A DNA stretch of 24,310 nucleotides. Origin: an uncultured Oscillospiraceae bacterium. GTDB lineage: Bacteria > Bacillota > Clostridia > Oscillospirales > Acutalibacteraceae. The notes under the pieces were generated by a model, which was given only the letters and a program-made list of their open reading frames with translations, did no database searches and was not told the origin of the DNA. Both the position numbers and the translations under genes were made by a program. Each line of letters starts with the position of its first letter. Within the stretch, counting starts at the first letter, position 1. Below, in pieces: positions 22,714-24,310 of the stretch. The stretch spans positions 1 through 24,310 of the forward strand of contig UQFL01000030.1 in the NCBI GenBank assembly GCA_900540305.1. The letters run 5' to 3'.

Positions 22714-24144
22714 TCACTGTGCAAGTTCGCCTTTGAGAACATAAGTCAGCGGTTCCGTAACTTTAAGGTTTTGGAATGTACCTATAAGATTTTCGCCGCC
22801 TTCAAATTCTATAATCAAATTACCGTCCGTTCTGGCGGCAACATAATTATCACCGAGTTTGCCCTTTGAATAAACAAAGCATTTAAAGGTTTTGCCCTTA
22901 TACTTTTTCATATTCTCTGCGGAAATTTTTTCCTGCAAATCAGTAAGTTCCTTAAACCACTTTCCCTTTTCCTCTGCTGAAATCGGGTCTGCCATTTTTT
23001 CGGCTGGAGTACCCTTTCTCGGAGAGAAAATGAAAGTGAAGAGCGAGGTGAATTTCACCTCTTCAACAAGAGAGAGTGTGTCTTTAAACTCTTCATAAGT
23101 TTCACCCGGGAAGCCTACGATTATATCCGAGGTTATGGAAAGCTCGTCCCCCATAAGTTCCTTGGCGTAATTTATGAGTTCAAGATATTTTTCTCTTGTA
23201 TATTTTCTGTTCATCTCTTTGAGCACCCTGTTGTTTCCGCTCTGAAACGGCAGATGAAGATGCTTAGCAACTTTTTTGCACTGCGCCATTGTTTCAAGCA
23301 GTTCCCTTGTGCAGTCCTTTGGGTGGCTCGTCATAAAACGAATACGGAAATCTCCGTCAATATCGTTTATCATTCTGAGAAGCTGTGAAAAGTTCACCTG
23401 CGGGCAAAGGTCTTTTCCGTAGGAATTTACATTCTGTCCGAGAAGTGTAATTTCCTTATACCCTGCCTCAACAAGTTCTCTTGCCTCTTTGACAATTGCG
23501 TCTGCCTCTCTGCTTCTCTCCCTGCCTCTTACATACGGTACTATGCAGTAAGAACAGAAATTATTGCAGCCGTACATAATGGGTATCCAAGCTTTTTTAT
23601 CGCTGTCCCTCAAAACGGGAACACCCTCTGCGATTGCGCCGTCAGTATCGGGCAGTTCAAAAACTCTTTTCTTTCTTGTGAGCGTCTGATAAAGAAGCTG
23701 AGGAAGTTTATAAACAACATGAGTTCCGAAAACAAGGTCTACAAACGAAAAACTCTTTTTGATTTTATCCGCAACATACTGCTGCTGCATCATACAGCCG
23801 CAGCACGCAATAACAACGCCGGGGTTGTTGTGCTTATAAGATTTGAGCATTCCTATATTTCCGAACACCCTGTCCTGAGCGTGCTCACGGATTGCGCAGG
23901 TGTTAAATATTATAAGCTGTGCCTGCATTCTGTCATCCGTAAAGCCGTAGCCCATTTCCCTGAGCATTCCCTTTATATGTTCACTGTCCGCAACATTTTG
24001 CTGACAGCCGTAAGTTACAACGCACGCAAGAGGCTTTTCGGCATATCTTTTTTCCACAACTGATTTTACCTTGCCGCAAAAGCCCTTTTGAATAAGTAGC
24101 TCCTCGGCGCTTATCACAGCCGTTTTTCTGCCGTTATTTTCCAT
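22714..24144 (-). CDS. miaB: tRNA-2-methylthio-N6-dimethylallyladenosine synthase MiaB
   Basis: MiaB is a radical-SAM methylthiotransferase that adds the 2-methylthio group to i6A37 made by MiaA. The 476 residues have an N-terminal MTTase domain with the auxiliary-cluster cysteines C47 (TYGCQQN), C83 (FNTCAIRE) and C117 (CGCMMQQ). The radical-SAM motif C193-x3-C197-x2-C200 is in YGCNNFCSYCIVPYVRGRE. The TIM-barrel core follows with LGQNVNSYG, HLPFQSGNNRVLKEMNR and SDIIVGFPGET, and then a C-terminal TRAM domain (about 400-470). The ASN-x-RE pattern and TRAM match MiaB rather than RimO or MtaB. GGGAGG lies 9 bases before ATG 24144. It is the first gene of the long cluster and has a strong promoter upstream. 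Confidence 0.97.
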   Translation of the reverse strand: MENNGRKTAVISAEELLIQKGFCGKVKSVVEKRYAEKPLACVVTYGCQQNVADSEHIKGMLREMGYGFTDDRMQAQLIIFNTCAIREHAQDRVFGNIGMLKSYKHNNPGVVIACCGCMMQQQYVADKIKKSFSFVDLVFGTHVVYKLPQLLYQTLTRKKRVFELPDTDGAIAEGVPVLRDSDKKAWIPIMYGCNNFCSYCIVPYVRGRERSREADAIVKEARELVEAGYKEITLLGQNVNSYGKDLCPQVNFSQLLRMINDIDGDFRIRFMTSHPKDCTRELLETMAQCKKVAKHLHLPFQSGNNRVLKEMNRKYTREKYLELINYAKELMGDELSITSDIIVGFPGETYEEFKDTLSLVEEVKFTSLFTFIFSPRKGTPAEKMADPISAEEKGKWFKELTDLQEKISAENMKKYKGKTFKCFVYSKGKLGDNYVAARTDGNLIIEFEGGENLIGTFQNLKVTEPLTYVLKGELAQ

Positions 24145-24206
24145 ATTTCTGCGCCTCCCTGCTATGATTTTTTCGCATAAAAATACACTTTCCCATAATT
24201 ATTTTA

Positions 24207-24235
24207 ATTATATCAAACGGCGCAGTCATATTCAA
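24207..24235 (-). promoter_or_regulatory. Strong sigma-A promoter with extended -10 upstream of miaB
   Basis: On the minus strand -35 TTGAAT (24230-24235), a 17-base spacer and a perfect -10 TATAAT (24207-24212) precede miaB. The spacer ends in TGA, giving an extended -10 (TGnTATAAT). The region further upstream (24236-24273) is almost pure A/T and could act as an UP element. The untranslated leader would be about 55 bases. No terminator-type hairpin is visible between this promoter and the start codon. Confidence 0.85.
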
Positions 24236-24273
24236 TAATTATTTATTAATTTATTTAAAATATAATATATTAT

Positions 24274-24310
24274 CTGTCTCTTATACACATCTCCGAGCCC
24301 ACGAGACCGA
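24274..24310. other. Illumina Nextera i7 adapter (sequencing artefact), right end
   Basis: This is the reverse complement of the left adapter: CTGTCTCTTATACACATCT, then CCGAGCCCACGAGAC, then CGA, the first three bases of the same i7 index as at the left end. The genomic sequence therefore ends at 24273. The window does not show what lies beyond the miaB promoter. Confidence 0.98.

Noticed and set aside
1..24310. A 19-base Tn5 mosaic end in inverted orientation at both ends, resembling a transposon with terminal inverted repeats
   Set aside because: The mosaic ends are joined to Illumina primer and index sequence, so they come from library preparation. No transposase gene is present.
1..24310. 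CRISPR arrays, prophage, toxin-antitoxin or defence islands
   Set aside because: I found no regularly spaced repeats, phage structural or integrase genes, or small paired toxin/antitoxin frames. Nearly all coding sequence is conserved housekeeping.

Overview
The window is a metagenome-style contig from a low-to-mid GC Gram-positive bacterium, most likely a member of the Bacillota, class Clostridia (an Oscillospirales/Ruminococcaceae-like organism is my guess, from inference only). The grounds are strong AGGAGG-type ribosome binding sites, SepF and DivIVA, a YlbF-family protein, a CpsC/D/B polysaccharide module, and gene order like that of Bacillus subtilis. Both ends of the contig are Illumina Nextera i7 adapter sequence (1-47 and 24274-24310), so the biological sequence is about 48-24273.

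Layout. (1) 50-2246, plus strand: the end of a capsule/exopolysaccharide operon. It holds a chain-length/kinase-modulator protein (Wzz/CpsC, 5' end cut off by the adapter), a BY-type tyrosine kinase (CpsD) and a PHP-type tyrosine phosphatase (CpsB), and closes with a terminator hairpin. (2) 2299-6587, minus strand: small independent units separated by terminators. They are an amidohydrolase of the YtcJ type, a membrane-bound XRE regulator with an overlapping DUF218/YdcF-like membrane protein, and an aldo/keto reductase of the YghZ/Gpr type. (3) 6633-24144, minus strand: a 14-gene run that reads as one conserved housekeeping supercluster. In transcription order it is miaB, a YlbF/YmcA-family gene, mutS, mutL, miaA, an orphan HlyD-like membrane protein, yggS, sepF, divIVA, ileS, then (after a small hairpin) lspA, rluD, a HAD phosphatase and nfo. 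A good sigma-A promoter with an extended -10 lies upstream of miaB, at the right end of the contig.

Functionally the supercluster joins tRNA hypermodification at A37 (MiaA makes the isopentenyl adenosine that MiaB methylthiolates), mismatch repair (MutS/MutL), abasic-site repair (Nfo), cell division and pole placement (SepF, DivIVA), isoleucine charging and lipoprotein maturation. In B. subtilis the miaB-ymcA-mutSL block and the ylmE-sepF-divIVA-ileS-lspA-ylyB block are separate loci. Here they are joined end to end, with an uncharacterised HlyD-like protein at the junction and without ylmG, ylmH and cotE.

I see no CRISPR array, phage, insertion sequence, tRNA or rRNA gene, and no gene-free stretch longer than about 170 bases. 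There is no clear new defence or mobile system. The least explained parts are the HlyD-like protein inside the division cluster, the strongly acidic DivIVA tail, two proteins with unexpected cysteine clusters, and the membrane XRE/DUF218 pair. Start sites were re-chosen from ribosome binding sites where the longest frame began at a TTG codon or lacked such a site.
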